Assembly (NCBI GenBank): GCA_937888435.1
Contig: CALAQS010000129.1
Span: forward strand, 1 to 39,074
Length of the DNA: 39,074 nt
Reading direction: 5' to 3'
DNA from: an uncultured Acidobacteriota bacterium
GTDB taxonomy: Bacteria; Acidobacteriota; Thermoanaerobaculia; UBA5066
The notes under the pieces were generated by a model. The model did no database searches. It saw nothing but the letters and a program-made list of their open reading frames with translations, and was not told the DNA's origin. This document shows positions 15,134 through 24,410 of the stretch, piece by piece (position 1 is the stretch's first letter; each line of letters opens with the position of its first letter). The translations under genes and the position numbers were made by a program.

Positions 15134-16506
15134 AAGCGCCTGATCACCTCGTCGTCGTCGAGCAGCCGGCCGATCTCACGACACCCGTGGCGCTGATGCG
15201 CGGCCTTCTAGCGGGGGGCGGGCCGTGCTTCCTGCTCGAATCGGTGGAGGGCGGAGATCGCGTGGCGCGGTGGTCGTTTCTCGGCGCCTCGCCGTCGGGC
15301 GAGATTTCCGGTCGGGAGACGGACCCGTTCGCCGCCCTCCGGGCGCTCCCTCGCGACGAGACGGTGACGGACGGCGACGACCTGCCGCCCTTCACGGGCG
15401 GGGCCGTCGGCTATGTGGGCTACGACGCCGTGCGGCGGCTCGAGAGGCTGCCCGACGCGAACCCCGACCCGATCGGACTGCCGGACGCGTGGTTCGGGAT
15501 TTTCGACGCGGTCATCGCCTTTGATCACGTGCGGCACCGCCTTCTCTTCGTCACGCACGCCTCGAATGGCGACCAAGCCGCCGCGCGCGCCCGTCTGAGA
15601 GCGCTCGAGGAGCGGGCGCTCACCCGGAGCGGTGAGACGCGACCCGAGGCGCTCCTTCCTCTTACCTTCGAAGAATCTCTTCCCCGGTCTTCCTTCCTCG
15701 CTGCGGTCGAGCGCGCGAAGGAGCACATCCGCGCGGGCGACGTCTTCCAGGTCGTCCTGTCGCGTCGGTGGTCCGCGCCGTTTTCGGGTGATCCCTTCGC
15801 CGTATATCGCGCCCTGCGCTCCCTCAGCCCGTCGCCGTATCAGTACTATCTGCGCACGCCTCACGGCACGATTTTCGGCGCGTCACCCGAGCGCCTCGTC
15901 CACGTCGCCGCCGGGCCCGTGGAGACGACGGCCGAGACGATCCCGCTCGCCGGGACGCGGCCGCGGGGCGCGACGCGCGAAGAAGACCTCGCCTTCGAAA
16001 GGGAGCTGCTCGCGGACCCGAAGGAGCGCGCCGAGCACGTCATGCTCGTGGACCTCGGGCGGAATGACCTGGGCCGGGTCGCGAAGGCGGGCAGCATTCG
16101 GGTGAGGGATTTCTTCCACGTCGAGCGCTACTCGCACGTCATGCACATCGCCTCGCGCGTGACGGGGGCTCTCGCGCCCGGCAAGGGCGCCGTAGACGCG
16201 CTCACGGCGACGTTTCCCGCGGGCACGCTGACCGGGGCACCGAAAATACGCGCGATGGAGATCATCGAGGATCTCGAGCCGGTGAGGCGCGGCGCCTACG
16301 GTGGCGCCGTGGGCTATCTCGATTTCGCGGGCAACCTCGACGTCGCGATCGCGATTCGCACGGCGGTCGTGGCGAACGGCACGATGCACGTGCAGGCCGG
16401 CGCCGGCATCGTCGCGGACTCGGACCCTGAGGCCGAGGCCACCGAGTGCGAGAACAAGGCGCGCGCCCTGATGCGCGCCGTGGAGGAAGCGGGGACGTAC
16501 CGATGA
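15130..16506 (+). CDS. trpE: anthranilate synthase component I
   Basis: Converts chorismate to anthranilate with ammonia from TrpG. The N-terminal tryptophan-inhibition motif [19 protein letters not shown] (about 36-54) supports TrpE rather than PabB. Catalytic-domain motifs: [80 protein letters not shown], and [21 protein letters not shown] with metal-binding Glu. 458 aa is slightly short but complete. The GTG overlaps the hisF-IE stop, joining the his and trp parts without a gap. The linker before the catalytic core carries a repeat copy. Confidence 0.94.
   Translation: MKAPDHLVVVEQPADLTTPVALMRGLLAGGGPCFLLESVEGGDRVARWSFLGASPSGEISGRETDPFAALRALPRDETVTDGDDLPPFTGGAVGYVGYDAVRRLERLPDANPDPIGLPDAWFGIFDAVIAFDHVRHRLLFVTHASNGDQAAARARLRALEERALTRSGETRPEALLPLTFEESLPRSSFLAAVERAKEHIRAGDVFQVVLSRRWSAPFSGDPFAVYRALRSLSPSPYQYYLRTPHGTIFGASPERLVHVAAGPVETTAETIPLAGTRPRGATREEDLAFERELLADPKERAEHVMLVDLGRNDLGRVAKAGSIRVRDFFHVERYSHVMHIASRVTGALAPGKGAVDALTATFPAGTLTGAPKIRAMEIIEDLEPVRRGAYGGAVGYLDFAGNLDVAIAIRTAVVANGTMHVQAGAGIVADSDPEAEATECENKARALMRAVEEAGTYR
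15663..15695 (-). repeat. dispersed AT-rich repeat, copy 9, extended form (in trpE)
   Basis: A diverged core (ACCTTCGAAGAATCTCTT on the plus strand) continues into CCCCGGTCTTC (15682-15692). The same extension follows the copy in the DNA glycosylase gene at 32782-32792. It encodes [11 protein letters not shown] in a variable linker. Confidence 0.65.
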
Positions 16507-17072
16507 TCCTCGTGATCGACAACTACGACTCGTTCACGTACAACCTCGTCCAGATCCTCTCGACGCTCGACGAGGACGTGCGCGTCGTTCGAAACGACGC
16601 GCTGTCCGTCGATGCCGTTTTTGCCGCGAAACCCGACCGTCTCGTCGTGTCCCCGGGGCCGGGCCGGCCCGAGGACGCGGGGATCTCGTGCGAGCTGGTC
16701 CGTCGGAACGAGACCATCCCGCTTCTCGGCGTCTGTCTCGGCCATCAGGCTCTCGGCGCCGTCTTCGGCGGCACGATCTCCCGGGCGCCCGTGCTCATGC
16801 ACGGCAAGACCTCGGAGATCGCGCACGATGGGAGAGGGCTCTTCGATGGTCTCGAGAACCCGTTCACCGCCACGCGTTACCACTCGCTCGTGGTCGAGAA
16901 GGATTCGGTTCCCGGCGTGCTGCGTATCACGGCGACCAGCTCGGACGGGCTCGTGATGGGGCTCGCGCACCGGACGCTCCCGCTCGTGGGGGTCCAGTTC
17001 CATCCCGAGTCGATCCTCACGCCGCAAGGGGAGCGCCTCTTGAAGAATTTCGTCGCCGGGCGGCTCGCATGA
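16503..17072 (+). CDS. trpG: anthranilate synthase component II (glutamine amidotransferase)
   Basis: Supplies ammonia from glutamine to TrpE. Class I amidotransferase: IDNYDSFTYNLVQ at the N-terminus, oxyanion region VVSPGPGRPEDAG, nucleophile Cys in LLGVCLGHQALG (about residue 80), and VGVQFHPESILT with the catalytic His and Glu. 189 aa is typical. Sequence of this type often also serves PabB in folate synthesis; no pabB is present here. The ATG overlaps the trpE stop. Confidence 0.94.
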   Translation: MILVIDNYDSFTYNLVQILSTLDEDVRVVRNDALSVDAVFAAKPDRLVVSPGPGRPEDAGISCELVRRNETIPLLGVCLGHQALGAVFGGTISRAPVLMHGKTSEIAHDGRGLFDGLENPFTATRYHSLVVEKDSVPGVLRITATSSDGLVMGLAHRTLPLVGVQFHPESILTPQGERLLKNFVAGRLA

Positions 17073-18106
17073 CGACGGCCGCCCATCGCGCGCTCCGTGC
17101 CGTGGCGCGCGGGACGCGTCTGACGCGCGAGGACGTGCGGGGCGCCGTATCGGCCCTTCTCGACGAGGAGATTCCGGCGGCGATCGCGGGGGGGCTTCTC
17201 TCCGCGCTGGCCGCCATGGGCGAGACGGTCGAGACCGTGGCCGGCACCGTGGATGCTCTTCGGGCGCGCGCCACGCGGCCTCCGGTGGACCGCGCGCTGG
17301 CCGCCCGCGCGATCGATGTGTGCGGAACCGGAGGCGACGGGCTCGGCACGTTCAACGTTTCGACCGCGGCCGCTTTCGTCGCCGCGGGCGCAGGGGCGCC
17401 GGTCGCGAAGCACGGCAACCGCGCGGTCTCGTCTGCGTGCGGTTCGGCCGACGTTCTCGCGGCGCTCGGGGTCGACATCGAAATGTCTCCCGCCCTCGCC
17501 GCCGAGGCGCTTGCCCGCGCGAACGTCACGTTCTTCTTCGCGCCGCTCTATCACCCGGTGATGAGAAAAGTCGGCCCGCTGCGGCGCGAGCTCGGCCTGC
17601 GCACGGTCTTCAATCTCGCAGGGCCGCTTTCGAATCCCGCCGGCGTCACGCGGCAGATCGTCGGCGTCGATCACCCCGAGCGCGTCCCGGTGATCGCGGG
17701 CGCCCTCGCGGCGCTCGGCGCCGAGCACGCGCTCGTGTTTTCGCACGAGACGGGAGGCGACGAGCTCCTGCCCTTCGGGCGCACGTTCGCGGCCGAGGTG
17801 CGCGGAGGGGACGTCGAGCTCCTCCAGCTCGGCGCCGTCGACTTCGGCCTCGACGAAGGAAGTCCCGGCGCGCTCCAGGGCGGAGATGCCGAAACGAACG
17901 CCGAGATCCTGCGCGCGCTCTTCGGGGGATTCCGGCGCGACGCACGCGACGTGGTTCTCATGAACGCCTCCGCCGCGCTCGTCGTCGCGGGCGTTGCGAC
18001 GGACTTCCGAGAGGGCGTGGCGCGGGCCGAGGCCGCGCTCGAGGAGGGGAAGGCGGCGACGGCTCTCGATGCGCTCATCCGGATCTCCAACGGGGGTTCC
18101 TCGTGA
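17069..18106 (+). CDS. trpD: anthranilate phosphoribosyltransferase
   Basis: Joins anthranilate and PRPP. Family motifs: CGTGGDGLGTFNVST (PRPP and glycine-rich loop, about 87-101), KHGNRAVSSACGSADVLAALG, FFFAPLYHPVM, RTVFNLAGPLSNPA, and HETGGDELLPFG. 345 aa is normal. The ATG overlaps the trpG stop, and its own stop overlaps a GTG that opens an 18-codon ORF before trpCF. Confidence 0.95.
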   Translation: MTTAAHRALRAVARGTRLTREDVRGAVSALLDEEIPAAIAGGLLSALAAMGETVETVAGTVDALRARATRPPVDRALAARAIDVCGTGGDGLGTFNVSTAAAFVAAGAGAPVAKHGNRAVSSACGSADVLAALGVDIEMSPALAAEALARANVTFFFAPLYHPVMRKVGPLRRELGLRTVFNLAGPLSNPAGVTRQIVGVDHPERVPVIAGALAALGAEHALVFSHETGGDELLPFGRTFAAEVRGGDVELLQLGAVDFGLDEGSPGALQGGDAETNAEILRALFGGFRRDARDVVLMNASAALVVAGVATDFREGVARAEAALEEGKAATALDALIRISNGGSS

Positions 18107-18159
18107 AGGACGAAGAATCGGATTTCTTCGAATGGGTAAGAGGGGATGAGAGGGAATGA
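18103..18159 (+). CDS. 18-aa micro-ORF coupled to trpD and trpCF
   Basis: Reads [18 protein letters not shown] from a GTG. The GTG overlaps the trpD stop (GTGA, 18103-18106) and the TGA overlaps the trpCF ATG (ATGA, 18156-18159), exactly the coupling used elsewhere in the operon. It exactly fills what would otherwise be a 49-bp gap, and most of it is a copy of the dispersed repeat. It could be a real acidic micropeptide, or a bridge that lets terminating ribosomes travel from trpD to trpCF after an insertion separated them. It contains one Trp codon. There is no family to compare. Confidence 0.5.
   Translation: MKDEESDFFEWVRGDERE
18121..18142 (+). repeat. dispersed AT-rich repeat, copy 10 (trpD-trpCF spacer)
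   Basis: GATTTCTTCGAATGGGTAAG then AGG. It resembles the reverse complement of the trpE copy, including the GTAAGAGG continuation. It lies between two genes but remains open as a coupled micro-ORF. Confidence 0.55.
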
Positions 18160-19664
18160 GCGGATTAATTCTCGGCGAGATCCTCGCTGCAAAGCGACGC
18201 CGGATCGCGGCGGGCGAGTTCACGGCCAAGACGGGCGCGCGTACACGCGCGGAAGTGGCCGCCGGTGCAGCGGGTCGGCCCGATGCACCGCCCGATGGAG
18301 CCCGCTTCGCCTTTGCTCTGTCCTCCTCTTCGAATTCCCTTTCTAAGCAAAATCCTCCTTTCCCTCTTCTTCTTGCCGAAATAAAGCACCGTTCGCCGAG
18401 CGCGGGCCTGATCCTGCCCGACGCGCCTTCGCGCATCGAATCGGTCGCGCGCGCCTATCGGCGCGGCGGGGCGTCGGCGCTGTCCGTCGTCGTCGAGCGG
18501 GACTTCTTCGGCGGCGATCCCTCCTGGCTGCCGCGTGCGAAAGCGGCGTCGGGCCTGCCGGCCCTGATGAAGGACTTCGTGGTGGACGAGGCCCAGCTGG
18601 ATTTCGCTGCCGCTCTGGGCGCCGATGCCGTGCTCCTCATCGTGGCGGCTCTCGACGACGCGGCCCTCGTGCGGTTGCATGCGGCCGCACGGTCCCGCTC
18701 TCTCGCGGTTCTCGTGGAAGCGCATGACGAGGTCGAGGTCAAGCGGGCGCTCGACGCGGGCGCCGAGATCGTCGGCGTGAATTCGCGCGACCTTAAAACG
18801 TTCGAGGTCGACCTGCCGGGCATGGCCCGCCTCGGCGCGCTTCTGCCGGTGTCCGTCACGCGCGTAGCCGAGAGCGGCATCAGGTCGCGGGGCGACGTCG
18901 AAGCGCTCGCCGCTGCGGGCTACGGCGCGTTCCTGCTGGGAGAAGCTCTTCTCAAGGCGCCCGACCCGGCTGCGATCCTGCGCACGCTGCGCGGCGAGAA
19001 CCCCACGGAGGTCAAGATCTGTGGGATCACGCGCGAGGAAGACGTCGAGACCTGTCTGGAAGAGGGCGTCGACTGGATCGGCCTCGTCTTTGCGGCGCGG
19101 TCTCCGCGGCGGCTGACGCCGGAGGAGGGGAAATTTCTGCGAATGAAAGCGAAGGGGGAGGCCGCCGCGTGGCGAAACGGCGGCGGCGCGGAGCGGGCCG
19201 CAGCGGGCAGCATGAAAGGTGTCGTGGCGGTCTTCGCCGAGGACGCGTCGGAGGAAGACGTCGAACGCGTCGCCACGTTTGTCCGCCCGGACGTGATTCA
19301 GATGCCGAATCCCCCTCCTCCCCTTCAGAAGAAATTCTCTTCGGTCCTTTCTTTCTGGAACACCATCCGCGTCGGCCGTGACGACCTAGCCGGTGCGCGT
19401 GCCGGCGACGCCCTTCACTTCGACACGTCCGTTGCCGGAGCGAGCGGCGGCACGGGCAGGACGTTCGACTGGAGCCTGCTGGACGGGATCGATCGCTCCC
19501 GTCCCGTGGTGCTCGCGGGCGGGCTGAAACCCGAGAACGTCGCTTTCGCCGTGAGAAAGGTGAGGCCGGACATCGTGGACGCCTCTTCGGGAGTGGAAGT
19601 TGCGCCGGGAATCAAGGACCCGGCGAAAATCGCGGCGTTCGTGAGGGAGGTGCGACGTGCCTGA
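18156..19664 (+). CDS. trpCF: bifunctional indole-3-glycerol-phosphate synthase / phosphoribosylanthranilate isomerase
   Basis: Two TIM barrels in one 502-aa chain, as in E. coli TrpC. IGPS part (about 1-280): [11 protein letters not shown] with the catalytic Lys, [52 protein letters not shown] and [11 protein letters not shown]. TrpF part (about 284-502): [13 protein letters not shown] with the catalytic Cys, [42 protein letters not shown] with the catalytic Asp replaced by context not fully assignable by eye, and [15 protein letters not shown]. Two repeat-encoded low-complexity stretches, [14 protein letters not shown] near residue 60 and [11 protein letters not shown] near residue 390, extend loops. 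TrpF acts before TrpC in the pathway. Confidence 0.93.
   Translation: MSGLILGEILAAKRRRIAAGEFTAKTGARTRAEVAAGAAGRPDAPPDGARFAFALSSSSNSLSKQNPPFPLLLAEIKHRSPSAGLILPDAPSRIESVARAYRRGGASALSVVVERDFFGGDPSWLPRAKAASGLPALMKDFVVDEAQLDFAAALGADAVLLIVAALDDAALVRLHAAARSRSLAVLVEAHDEVEVKRALDAGAEIVGVNSRDLKTFEVDLPGMARLGALLPVSVTRVAESGIRSRGDVEALAAAGYGAFLLGEALLKAPDPAAILRTLRGENPTEVKICGITREEDVETCLEEGVDWIGLVFAARSPRRLTPEEGKFLRMKAKGEAAAWRNGGGAERAAAGSMKGVVAVFAEDASEEDVERVATFVRPDVIQMPNPPPPLQKKFSSVLSFWNTIRVGRDDLAGARAGDALHFDTSVAGASGGTGRTFDWSLLDGIDRSRPVVLAGGLKPENVAFAVRKVRPDIVDASSGVEVAPGIKDPAKIAAFVREVRRA
18337..18375 (-). repeat. dispersed AT-rich repeat, copy 11, with polypyrimidine tail (in trpCF)
   Basis: The reverse complement contains GGAGGATTTTGCTTAGAAAG. 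It is followed on the plus strand by CCTCCTTTCCCTCTTCTTCT, the same core-plus-pyrimidine-tail layout as copy 8. It encodes the insert before the [13 protein letters not shown] motif. It is inverted relative to copy 10. Confidence 0.65.
19318..19350 (-). repeat. dispersed AT-rich repeat, copy 12 (in trpF part)
   Basis: The plus strand reads CCCTTCAGAAGAAATTCTCT followed by TCGGTCC, similar to the trpE copy (CTTCGAAGAATCTCTT then CCCCGGTC). It encodes [10 protein letters not shown]. Confidence 0.5.
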
Positions 19665-20877
19665 GGCAACCGGAACCCGTTTCCGTCCGCCGGAGGCCGA
19701 CGCGCAGGGCCGCTTCGGCGCGTTCGGCGGGCGGTTCGTGCCGGAGACGCTCATGGCGCCGCTCGAGGAGCTTTCACGCGCGTACAAGGACGCGCGGCGC
19801 GATCCCGCGTTCCGGCGCGAGCTGGACGACCTCCTGAAGAACTACGCCGGCCGCCCGACGCCGCTCACGTATGCGAAGCGCCTCTCGGAGAGCCTCGGCG
19901 GCGCGCGGATCTTTCTCAAACGCGAGGATCTCCTCCACACGGGCGCTCACAAGATCAACAACGCCCTGGGCCAGGCCCTCCTCACGGTGCGGATGGGCAA
20001 GACGCGCGTCATCGCGGAAACCGGCGCCGGCCAGCACGGCGTCGCGGCGGCCACCGCGTGCGCGCTCCTCGGGCTCTCGTGTGTCGTCTACATGGGGGCG
20101 GTCGACGTGGAGCGTCAGGCGCTGAACGTGTACCGGATGAAGCTTCTCGGCGCGACGGTCGTGCCCGTGATGGGCGGCACGCGCACGCTGAAGGACGCGA
20201 TCAACGAGGCGATGCGCGACTGGGTCGCCTCGACGGCGACGACGCACTACATTCTTGGATCGGTCCTCGGGCCGCATCCGTTCCCGACGATGGTCCGCGA
20301 CTTTCAGTCGGTCATCGGGCGCGAGGCCCTCGTTCAGAGCCGCAGGACTCTCGGAAGGCTGCCGGACGTCCTCGTCGCATGCGTGGGCGGCGGCTCGAAC
20401 GCGATCGGCCTCTTCCGGGAGTTCCTTCCGTTCCGGGAGGTCGAGATGGTGGGGGTCGAAGCCGGAGGGCGGAGCCTGGCGCCCGGCGAGCACGCCGCGC
20501 GCTTCGGCCAGGGCTCGATCGGCGTCCTCCACGGCACGCGCACGCTCATCCTGCAGGACGCGGACGGGCAGGTGCTCCCGACGCATTCCATTTCCGCCGG
20601 CCTCGACTATCCGGCGGTCGGACCCGAGCACGCGCGCCTCGCCGAGCTCGGGCGGACGCGGTACGTCTCCGTCAGTGACGAGGCGGCCCTCGCGGCCTTC
20701 CATCGCCTCGCCGAGGCCGAAGGCATCATCCCGGCCCTCGAGACGGCGCACGCCGTCGCCTGGGCGATCGCAGAGGCGCCTCGCCGGCCGAAGAGCGCGG
20801 CGCTCGTCGTGAATCTCTCCGGCCGCGGAGACAAGGACGTCGTCTCGGTGGCACGGCGCGAGGGCGTCACGCTGTGA
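19657..20877 (+). CDS. trpB: tryptophan synthase beta chain
   Basis: PLP enzyme condensing indole with serine. Signatures: [15 protein letters not shown], the PLP Lys in [34 protein letters not shown] with the catalytic Glu, phosphate-binding [12 protein letters not shown], and VGVEAGG. 406 aa is normal. The GTG at 19657 follows GGGAGG and overlaps trpCF by 8 nt, the one junction in the trp block that is not a 4-nt overlap. It forms the alpha2-beta2 complex with TrpA. Confidence 0.95.
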   Translation: MPEATGTRFRPPEADAQGRFGAFGGRFVPETLMAPLEELSRAYKDARRDPAFRRELDDLLKNYAGRPTPLTYAKRLSESLGGARIFLKREDLLHTGAHKINNALGQALLTVRMGKTRVIAETGAGQHGVAAATACALLGLSCVVYMGAVDVERQALNVYRMKLLGATVVPVMGGTRTLKDAINEAMRDWVASTATTHYILGSVLGPHPFPTMVRDFQSVIGREALVQSRRTLGRLPDVLVACVGGGSNAIGLFREFLPFREVEMVGVEAGGRSLAPGEHAARFGQGSIGVLHGTRTLILQDADGQVLPTHSISAGLDYPAVGPEHARLAELGRTRYVSVSDEAALAAFHRLAEAEGIIPALETAHAVAWAIAEAPRRPKSAALVVNLSGRGDKDVVSVARREGVTL

Positions 20878-21683
20878 GACGCATCGGGCGGGCCTTCGCG
20901 GTGGCGAAGGTCTCGGGGCGCGCGGCGCTCGTCGTCTTCGTGGAGGCCGGCGACCCGGACCTCGCGACGACCCGGCGTCTCCTGCCGGCGCTGGCCGAAT
21001 CCGGGGCCGACGTGCTCGAGCTGGGAATTCCCTTCAGCGACCCTCTCGCCGACGGGCCCGTCATCCAGCGCGCGAGCGAGCGCGCGCTCGCGTCGGGGAC
21101 GACGCTTGCGGCGGCCCTCGCTCTGCTCGCGGAGCTGCGCGCCACGGGCTTCGCCGCGCCCGTCGTGGTTTTCAGCTACGCGAACCCGATCCTCGCGATG
21201 GGCGAGGCCGAGTTCGCACAGCGCGCGGCCGAGGCAGGCGCGGACGGTGTGCTCGTCACCGACCTCCCGCCGGAGGAAGGCCGCGGATTCGCGTCGATCC
21301 TGAAGAGCGCGAAGCTCGATCCCGTGTACCTCGTCGCGCCTACGTCGCCCGACGAGCGCATCCGCCGGGCGGGCTCTTTGTCACGCGGATTCCTCTATGT
21401 CGTGTCGCGCGCGGGCATCACGGGGACCCGCGCGGAGCTTCCGGAAGGGCTCTCGGCGCTCGTCGGCCGCGTCCGGGAGAACGTGCCGCGCCTCCCGGTC
21501 GCCGTCGGCTTCGGAGTCTCGACGTCGACGCAGGTGCGCGCGGTGGCGGCCATGGCGGATGGAGTCGTGGTGGGAAGCGCGGTCGTGACCGCGATGGAAG
21601 AGGCCGTCAAGGATGGCCGGGATCCCGTAGAAGCAGGCGCCGACCTCGTACGCGCGCTCGCGGCCGCGACGACGAAGGGCTGA
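20874..21683 (+). CDS. trpA: tryptophan synthase alpha chain
   Basis: Cleaves indole-3-glycerol phosphate and passes indole to TrpB. TIM barrel with the catalytic Glu in [16 protein letters not shown] and the catalytic Asp in the same block. [33 protein letters not shown] and VAVGFGVST complete the family pattern. 269 aa is normal. The first strand reads FVEAGDPD where most relatives have a T-A-G sequence, a minor deviation. The GTG overlaps the trpB stop. Confidence 0.94.
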   Translation: MRRIGRAFAVAKVSGRAALVVFVEAGDPDLATTRRLLPALAESGADVLELGIPFSDPLADGPVIQRASERALASGTTLAAALALLAELRATGFAAPVVVFSYANPILAMGEAEFAQRAAEAGADGVLVTDLPPEEGRGFASILKSAKLDPVYLVAPTSPDERIRRAGSLSRGFLYVVSRAGITGTRAELPEGLSALVGRVRENVPRLPVAVGFGVSTSTQVRAVAAMADGVVVGSAVVTAMEEAVKDGRDPVEAGADLVRALAAATTKG

Positions 21684-21684
21684 C

Positions 21685-22449
21685 GTGTCCGTGGGCGAAA
21701 CGGGCCTGCCCGCCCGGATCTCGAAGGCGAACCGCTCGACGCTGGTCGCGCTCGTCGCCGACAACCTCACCCGCCTCACCGAGCGCGATGCGTTGCAGGC
21801 CCTGAGGCATCCGCACGCCTCGGAGGCGATGATCGAGGAGATCCTCTCCTCGAAGACGCTCCTCGCGTTCCGGGGCGTGCGGCGCCTCGTCGCCGCGCAT
21901 CCGCTGACGCCGCGGCACGCGGCGCTTCGATGCCTCGAGGACCTCCTTTGGCGCGATCTTCTCGACATCGGCCGCGAGATACGCACGCTGCCGCCCGTGC
22001 GCATCGCAGCGAACCGGAAGCTCGAGAATGCGCTCCGGTTTCTCGCGGTGGGCGAGAGGGTGGCCGTGGCGCGGTTCGCCGCTTCCGCGCTGTTTCCGTC
22101 GCTTCTCGACGATCCGGACCTGCGCGTCCTCGAGGCGGTGCTCGCGAATTCGCGGCTCACGTCCGAGGACCTGCAGCGCTGGCTTGCGACCGGGCATCCC
22201 CGGCCCGAAGCGCTCGCGTTCGTCGCACGCGAGGCGCGCTGGATGAGCCGGCCCGCGGTCCGAATCGCCCTCCTGACGCATCGCTTGACGCCCCGTGCTG
22301 CGGCGCTTGCACTTTTGACGTCGGCATCGCGGGGCGAATGGCGAAGGCTCGCGGAGGACCCCTCATGCGACGCTCTTCTGGCGGCCTGTGCGCGCGAGCT
22401 GCTCGAAAACGGCCCGAATTCCGTTGACAGGAGTCCTAAGTCACCATAA
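21685..22449 (+). CDS. helical-repeat (LRV/HEAT-like) protein of unknown function
   Basis: 254-aa cytoplasmic protein built from short helical repeats of the leucine-rich-variant type, e.g. ALQALRHPHASEAMIEEIL, VLEAVLANSRLTSEDLQRWL and AVRIALLTHRLTPRAAALAL, with no signal peptide or membrane segment. I do not recognise a named family. The GTG starts one base after the trpA stop, so it is probably cotranscribed with the supraoperon, though the functional link is unclear. A second protein of similar style lies at 23336-24358, on the other side of the RodZ-like gene. Its TAA stop falls inside the -10 of the next promoter. Confidence 0.7.
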   Translation: MSVGETGLPARISKANRSTLVALVADNLTRLTERDALQALRHPHASEAMIEEILSSKTLLAFRGVRRLVAAHPLTPRHAALRCLEDLLWRDLLDIGREIRTLPPVRIAANRKLENALRFLAVGERVAVARFAASALFPSLLDDPDLRVLEAVLANSRLTSEDLQRWLATGHPRPEALAFVAREARWMSRPAVRIALLTHRLTPRAAALALLTSASRGEWRRLAEDPSCDALLAACARELLENGPNSVDRSPKSP

Positions 22450-22452
22450 GCT
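22424..22452 (+). promoter_or_regulatory. sigma-70-like promoter for the rodZ-like gene
   Basis: Perfect TTGACA (22424-22429), 17-bp spacer, TAAGCT (22447-22452). The -10 uses the TAA stop of the upstream gene. Initiation would be about 14 nt before the GTG at 22473. Confidence 0.65.
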
Positions 22453-22472
22453 AAGGCGTTACGGGGAACCGG

Positions 22473-23297
22473 GTGACTGCCGAGACCGCTCAGGAGTTCG
22501 GCGAAGAACTTCGCCGGGAACGCGAGTTACGCGACGTGAGCCGGGAACAGCTCGCGTCGGCGACGAAGGTCTCGATGCGGCACATCGCCGCGCTCGAATC
22601 CGGCCGCTACGACCAGCTCCCCGCTGGCGTTTTCTCGAAGGGCTTCGTCCGCGTGATCGCTCTGCATCTCGGCCTCGACGCCGAGCGCTCGGTAACGGCG
22701 TTCCGGCACGTGCACGCGGGCTGGGAGGCGGAGTGTGCGCGGCGGGAGCACCAGGCGGCGACGAGCACGGCCGGACTTCGCCTTTCGCAGCCGCGGCGTT
22801 CGGTATCGTCCTCGACGACACTGCGGGGCATCGCCATCGCGCTCGCGCTCGCGGCCGTGACCGGCGCCGCGGCCTTCGTGCGCTCCCGCGGGCCTGATCG
22901 CCGCGGGCCAGAGGCCTCGGCGGCCCCGTTGGCACGCGCGGAAAGCGGTCCAGCGTCCCTCGCGCTTCCCCCCGCGGTTGCGGCGGCCACGGTCGCCCTG
23001 CCAGCGGGCGCCGCGTTGCCCGGCGCCGTTTCCTCCGCGGCCTCGCGGGGGCGGACGCTCACCCTGAGCTTCCGTGACGACTGCTGGGCCGAGGTCCTCG
23101 TGGACGGAAGGCTCGTGGTGCGCGGGCTCTTCCCGAAGGGCTCGCGCCGCGAGTTCGCGAACGGCGGCACGTTCACGCTCACGCTCGGAAACGCGGGTGC
23201 CGTCGACGTGATCGTGGACGGGCGGCCGCTCGGCACCCTGGGCGGGGAGCACGAGATCGTGAAGAACTACGTCATCGACGCGGCCCGAAACGGCTGA
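22473..23297 (+). CDS. RodZ-like helix-turn-helix / DUF4115 membrane protein
   Basis: 274 aa. Residues about 5-75 are an HTH_25-type domain (EFGEELRRERELRDVSREQL, HIAALESGRYDQLPAGVFSK, FVRVIALHLGLD). One transmembrane helix lies near residues 112-130 (GIAIALALAAVTGAAAFV), followed by an Ala/Pro-rich periplasmic linker and a C-terminal DUF4115-type beta domain (SFRDDCWAEVLVDGRLVVRG, FTLTLGNAGAVDVIVDGRPL). This is the layout of RodZ, which links MreB to the cell wall; no mreB is adjacent, so a shape role is an inference. Own promoter at 22424-22452; GTG start. Confidence 0.8.
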   Translation: MTAETAQEFGEELRRERELRDVSREQLASATKVSMRHIAALESGRYDQLPAGVFSKGFVRVIALHLGLDAERSVTAFRHVHAGWEAECARREHQAATSTAGLRLSQPRRSVSSSTTLRGIAIALALAAVTGAAAFVRSRGPDRRGPEASAAPLARAESGPASLALPPAVAAATVALPAGAALPGAVSSAASRGRTLTLSFRDDCWAEVLVDGRLVVRGLFPKGSRREFANGGTFTLTLGNAGAVDVIVDGRPLGTLGGEHEIVKNYVIDAARNG

Positions 23298-23335
23298 GCC
23301 GGGAAGGTCCGCTGGCGCTCGGTTAAGCTGGCCCC

Positions 23336-24358
23336 GTGACCGACGTCGCGCCGGAAGGCGATCTCCTCACCCAGATCGAGCGAGGCGAGGCCTCGCGCCA
23401 GATCCTCGATTTCGCCGCGCGGGGAATGGTTCCCCTGCCGCCCGAGGAGCTCGTCCGGGCCATCGCGAGCATCCTGGCGTCCGGGGACGAGATTCTTGCG
23501 CCGGTTGCCGAGGAGTCCTTCAAGGCGTTCGACGCGGGTTCCCTGAAGTCTGCCGTGCTGAGCGCGGGGGTGAGGCCCGAGCAGCTCGCGGTCGTGGCGC
23601 GGAGGACGCAGGACGCGTCCGTGCTCGAGCCCCTCATCCGGCATCGGGCAGTCCCGGACGAGACGCTCGCATGGCTCGCCGAGCGCGTGGAAGCTCCTCT
23701 CCAGGACATCCTCGTCACGAACCAGACGCGGCTCATCGCGGCCCCGGTCATCGTCGAACGTCTCTTCGAGAACCCGAAGCTCTCGCCCGAGATCCGGCGC
23801 CGGGCCGACGAGTTCCTCGAGGAGTTCTTCCTCAAGAAGGAGCGCGAGAGGGACGAAGGCGGGGATCTGGAAGAGGCAACCGAGGAGGCGCCAGCCGTCG
23901 TGGACCCGGCGGTGCCCGTGGACGAGGCGGGGCTCAGCGAGGACCAAAAGAAGAGCCTCTTCGCGCGGGTCTCGACGATGTCGGTGGTCGACAGGATCCG
24001 CCTTGCTTACCGCGGCAACAGGGAGGAGCGGATGTTCCTCGTGCAGGACCGCAACCGGCTCGTCTCGTCCGCGGTCCTGAAATCGCCCAAGACCCGGGAC
24101 GCGGATGCCGAGGCGATCGCGAACATGAAGAGCGTCTCGGAGGACGTGCTCCGGGGGATCACGTTCCGGCGGGACTGGATGCGCCACTACGGAATCATGC
24201 GGGCCATCGTGAGGAACCCGCGCTCGCCCCTCGACGTCACCCTTTCGCTCGTCATGCGCCTCAACGCCAAGGATCAGAAGTTCCTCGCCAGCGACCGGAA
24301 CGTGCCCGACGCCGTCCGGTCCACCGCGCGGCGCGAGGTTGCCCGCAAGGAGGCGTGA
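23336..24358 (+). CDS. helical-repeat protein of unknown function
   Basis: 340-aa protein with helical repeats comparable to the 21685 gene (LVRAIASILASGDEILAPV, VLEPLIRHRAVPDETLAWLA, AIVRNPRSPLDVTLSLVMRL). A highly charged, probably flexible segment lies in the middle (FLKKERERDEGGDLEEATEE, about 173-195). No signal peptide. The final third (about 215-335) is the most ordered-looking part. Family not recognised. The GTG lies six bases after TAAGCT (23324-23329), with no Shine-Dalgarno sequence. It sits between the RodZ-like gene and the J-domain gene; its job may relate to those, but nothing in the sequence proves it. Confidence 0.7.
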   Translation: MTDVAPEGDLLTQIERGEASRQILDFAARGMVPLPPEELVRAIASILASGDEILAPVAEESFKAFDAGSLKSAVLSAGVRPEQLAVVARRTQDASVLEPLIRHRAVPDETLAWLAERVEAPLQDILVTNQTRLIAAPVIVERLFENPKLSPEIRRRADEFLEEFFLKKERERDEGGDLEEATEEAPAVVDPAVPVDEAGLSEDQKKSLFARVSTMSVVDRIRLAYRGNREERMFLVQDRNRLVSSAVLKSPKTRDADAEAIANMKSVSEDVLRGITFRRDWMRHYGIMRAIVRNPRSPLDVTLSLVMRLNAKDQKFLASDRNVPDAVRSTARREVARKEA

Positions 24359-24374
24359 GCCCGCTCACGCTCGG

Positions 24375-24403
24375 TTGGAATTTTGGCGCCCCGGTGTGAG
24401 AAT
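24375..24403 (+). promoter_or_regulatory. candidate promoter for the J-domain gene and its upstream ORF
   Basis: TTGGAA (24375-24380), 17 bp, then GAGAAT (24398-24403). The ATG of a 16-aa upstream ORF follows seven bases later, so the transcript would be leaderless. Confidence 0.45.
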
Positions 24404-24410
24404 CTGACCC

